Position numbers and translations under genes: made by a program | Assembly (NCBI GenBank): GCA_019090185.1 | Contig: JAHRWJ010000066.1 | Coordinates: 1 to 7,721, forward strand | Reading direction: 5' to 3' | DNA length: 7,721 nucleotides | DNA from: Immundisolibacteraceae bacterium | Lineage (GTDB): Bacteria; Pseudomonadota; Gammaproteobacteria; Immundisolibacterales; Immundisolibacteraceae | The notes under the pieces: model-generated | The model's input: only the letters and a program-made list of their open reading frames with translations | Told to the model about the DNA's origin: nothing | Database searches by the model: none | Part shown: positions 6,573 through 7,721 of the stretch, piece by piece | Layout: every line of letters starts with the position of its first letter | How positions within the stretch are numbered: the stretch's first letter is position 1

Positions 6573-6595
6573 TGACCTGGGTCAAGTGGCCTTGA
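6573..6595. promoter_or_regulatory. Two overlapping palindromes, candidate operator
   Basis: TGACC-TG-GGTCA (6573-6584) and TCAAG-TGGC-CTTGA (6582-6595) are both perfect inverted repeats and share three bases. They lie just downstream of the predicted -10 box, where a repressor would block initiation. A substrate-sensing regulator of the oxygenase locus is plausible, but no regulator gene lies in the window and I cannot assign a family. Confidence 0.4.
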
Positions 6596-6603
6596 AGCTG
6601 AAT

Positions 6604-6663
6604 CGGCAAGATAAACCTACGGATCAGCGACCGTGGGATTGATCGTTTGTCGTTTATCAGCCG
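6604..6663 (+). promoter_or_regulatory. Nested stem structure in the predicted Rieske-gene leader
   Basis: Three arms pair in order: CGGC (6604-6607) with GCCG (6660-6663), GATAAAC (6610-6616) with GTTTATC (6652-6658), and GATCA (6622-6626) with TGATC (6640-6644). A 13-base loop closes the top. Together this is 16 Watson-Crick pairs in 60 bases, ending 19 bases before the GGGGGAG ribosome-binding site. It could be a cis-acting RNA (attenuator, riboswitch-like or stability element), or DNA half-sites for a looping regulator. It matches no RNA family I can recognise. Confidence 0.45.
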
Positions 6664-6696
6664 TTATTAGTGACATAGAGCAGGGGGAGCAACGAA

Positions 6697-7721
6697 ATGA
6701 AGCCCGAGCAGATTGATGCACTATTTGTAGACCGTCCTGAAGATGGTCTTTTTGAGGTCAGCCGCCACCTGTTCAACGACGAAGAGGTGTTCGAACTGGA
6801 GATGAAGCATATCTTCGAGGCGAACTGGGTGTTTCTGGCGCACGAGAGCCAAATTGCTAACCCTAATGACTACTTCCTGACTCATATAGGGCGTCAGCCA
6901 ATTATTGTCAGCCGTGATAATGACGGCGATATTCATGCTTTTATAAATGCCTGCCCTCATCGTGGGGCAACCCTGTGCCGGCGCGGTAAAGGTAATCAGA
7001 AGTTTGTTACCTGCTCTTATCACGGTTGGGTGTTTGATATGGCAGGTAATAATGTTGAGGTTAAGGATCTAAAAACCGGCAGCTATCCAGACCCGTTTCT
7101 TAAGCAGAGTCACGACCTTACGCCGGTAGCAAAGGTGGAAAGTTACAAGGGATTTATTTTTGGCAGCCTGAGCGAAGACGTGCCGACCCTGCAGGAGCAT
7201 CTGGGTCAAACCATGCCCTTCATGGATATGCTCGATGGCATCGGCCCAGAAGGCATCGAAGTGCTAAAGGGTCACTCAACTTATACCTATGCCGGTAACT
7301 GGAAAATGCAGACCGAAAACGGCATTGATGGTTATCACTTCACCTCAGTTCACATGAATTATGTGGGTGTGCTGCAGCGCCGACTTGAGGAGCAGCACGG
7401 CGAAGATGCGGTCAAGTCAGGGTTTGATAAAAACGCGCTCAATGGCGCCACTGGCTGTTACGACCTGGGGGGCGGTCACGCGATGATCTGGAGTACCTTC
7501 CCGATGCCCGAGAACCGCCCGCTCTGGGATAGTCGTGAAGAAGTAACCGAGCGCATGGGCCCAGAGCGAGCTGAATGGATGCTCAAGCGTCAACGTAATG
7601 TGCTGGTTTACCCCAACATTAATTTAATGGAGCAGGCCTCGTCACAGATTCGGGTCTGGCGACCGATTGCACATAACCTTACCGAAGTGAAAATTTACTG
7701 TATTGCCCCGGTTGGCGAGGC
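6697..7721 (+). CDS. Rieske ring-hydroxylating dioxygenase alpha subunit, benzoate/anthranilate type (3' end cut off)
   Basis: The large subunit of this class carries a Rieske 2Fe-2S cluster and a mononuclear iron that adds O2 to an aromatic ring, giving a cis-diol from benzoate or catechol from anthranilate. The window holds 341 codons of an expected ~450. The start is clear: GGGGGAG (6683-6689) lies 7 bases before ATG. The Rieske ligands are Cys86-x-His88 (CPHRGATLC) and Cys106-x2-His109 (CSYHGW). The catalytic motif NGIDGYHFTSVH has Asp211, His214 and His219; the third iron ligand, an Asp, lies beyond the edge. FELEMKHIFEANW, HESQI, IGRQP and ENRPLW closely resemble BenA and AntA. The segment 220-260, which faces the substrate in relatives, differs more, so the substrate is left open and no symbol is given. 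A beta subunit and a reductase would be expected just downstream. It is divergent from the diiron-ferredoxin operon and may share its control region. Confidence 0.93.
   Translation, partial: MKPEQIDALFVDRPEDGLFEVSRHLFNDEEVFELEMKHIFEANWVFLAHESQIANPNDYFLTHIGRQPIIVSRDNDGDIHAFINACPHRGATLCRRGKGNQKFVTCSYHGWVFDMAGNNVEVKDLKTGSYPDPFLKQSHDLTPVAKVESYKGFIFGSLSEDVPTLQEHLGQTMPFMDMLDGIGPEGIEVLKGHSTYTYAGNWKMQTENGIDGYHFTSVHMNYVGVLQRRLEEQHGEDAVKSGFDKNALNGATGCYDLGGGHAMIWSTFPMPENRPLWDSREEVTERMGPERAEWMLKRQRNVLVYPNINLMEQASSQIRVWRPIAHNLTEVKIYCIAPVGE

Noticed and set aside
6721..7023. 100-residue minus-strand ORF
   Set aside because: It is antisense to the Rieske domain of the dioxygenase gene, whose reading frame is intact and strongly conserved.
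1..7721. CRISPR arrays, tRNAs, insertion sequences or attachment sites
   Set aside because: No spaced direct repeats, cloverleaf sequences, transposase frames or terminal repeats were seen in reading the window.

Overview
The window looks like chromosomal DNA of a gammaproteobacterium, with moderate GC content, dense genes and short gaps. The clearest clue is a 6S RNA gene directly upstream of the 5-formyltetrahydrofolate cyclo-ligase gene (fau/ygfA), an arrangement typical of that class. An aromatic ring-hydroxylating oxygenase of the benzoate/anthranilate type suggests an environmental aerobe. The genus cannot be named from the sequence.

Left part (1-925): a 6S RNA folding on a 9-bp closing stem, then fau on the same strand. 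Middle (about 950-5292): four co-oriented genes, metK, ahcY, metF and rsmE. MetK makes S-adenosylmethionine (SAM), AhcY removes the S-adenosylhomocysteine (SAH) left after methylation, MetF supplies 5-methyl-THF to remethylate homocysteine, and RsmE is a SAM-dependent 16S rRNA methyltransferase. With fau this is a one-carbon and methyl-cycle block. Candidate regulatory hairpins lie before metK, at the metK stop, and after metF. No SAH riboswitch was recognised.

Right part (5331-7721): an accessory-looking oxygenase locus. On the minus strand, a heme-oxygenase-fold diiron protein (CADD/UndA-like) is followed 54 bp later by a small 2Fe-2S ferredoxin whose third cluster cysteine is replaced by Asp. 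Divergent from them, and cut by the window edge, is the alpha subunit of a Rieske dioxygenase close to BenA/AntA. The 280-bp gap between the diiron gene and the Rieske gene is rich in structure: a hairpin with eight T's, a plausible sigma-70 promoter, two overlapping palindromes at the predicted start site, and a nested 60-nt stem structure in the predicted Rieske-gene leader.

The strongest candidate for something undescribed is this right-hand locus. It combines a diiron oxidase, a dedicated atypical ferredoxin and a ring-hydroxylating dioxygenase, with an unusual leader. Its function is inference only; the folds and ligand patterns are visible in the sequence.
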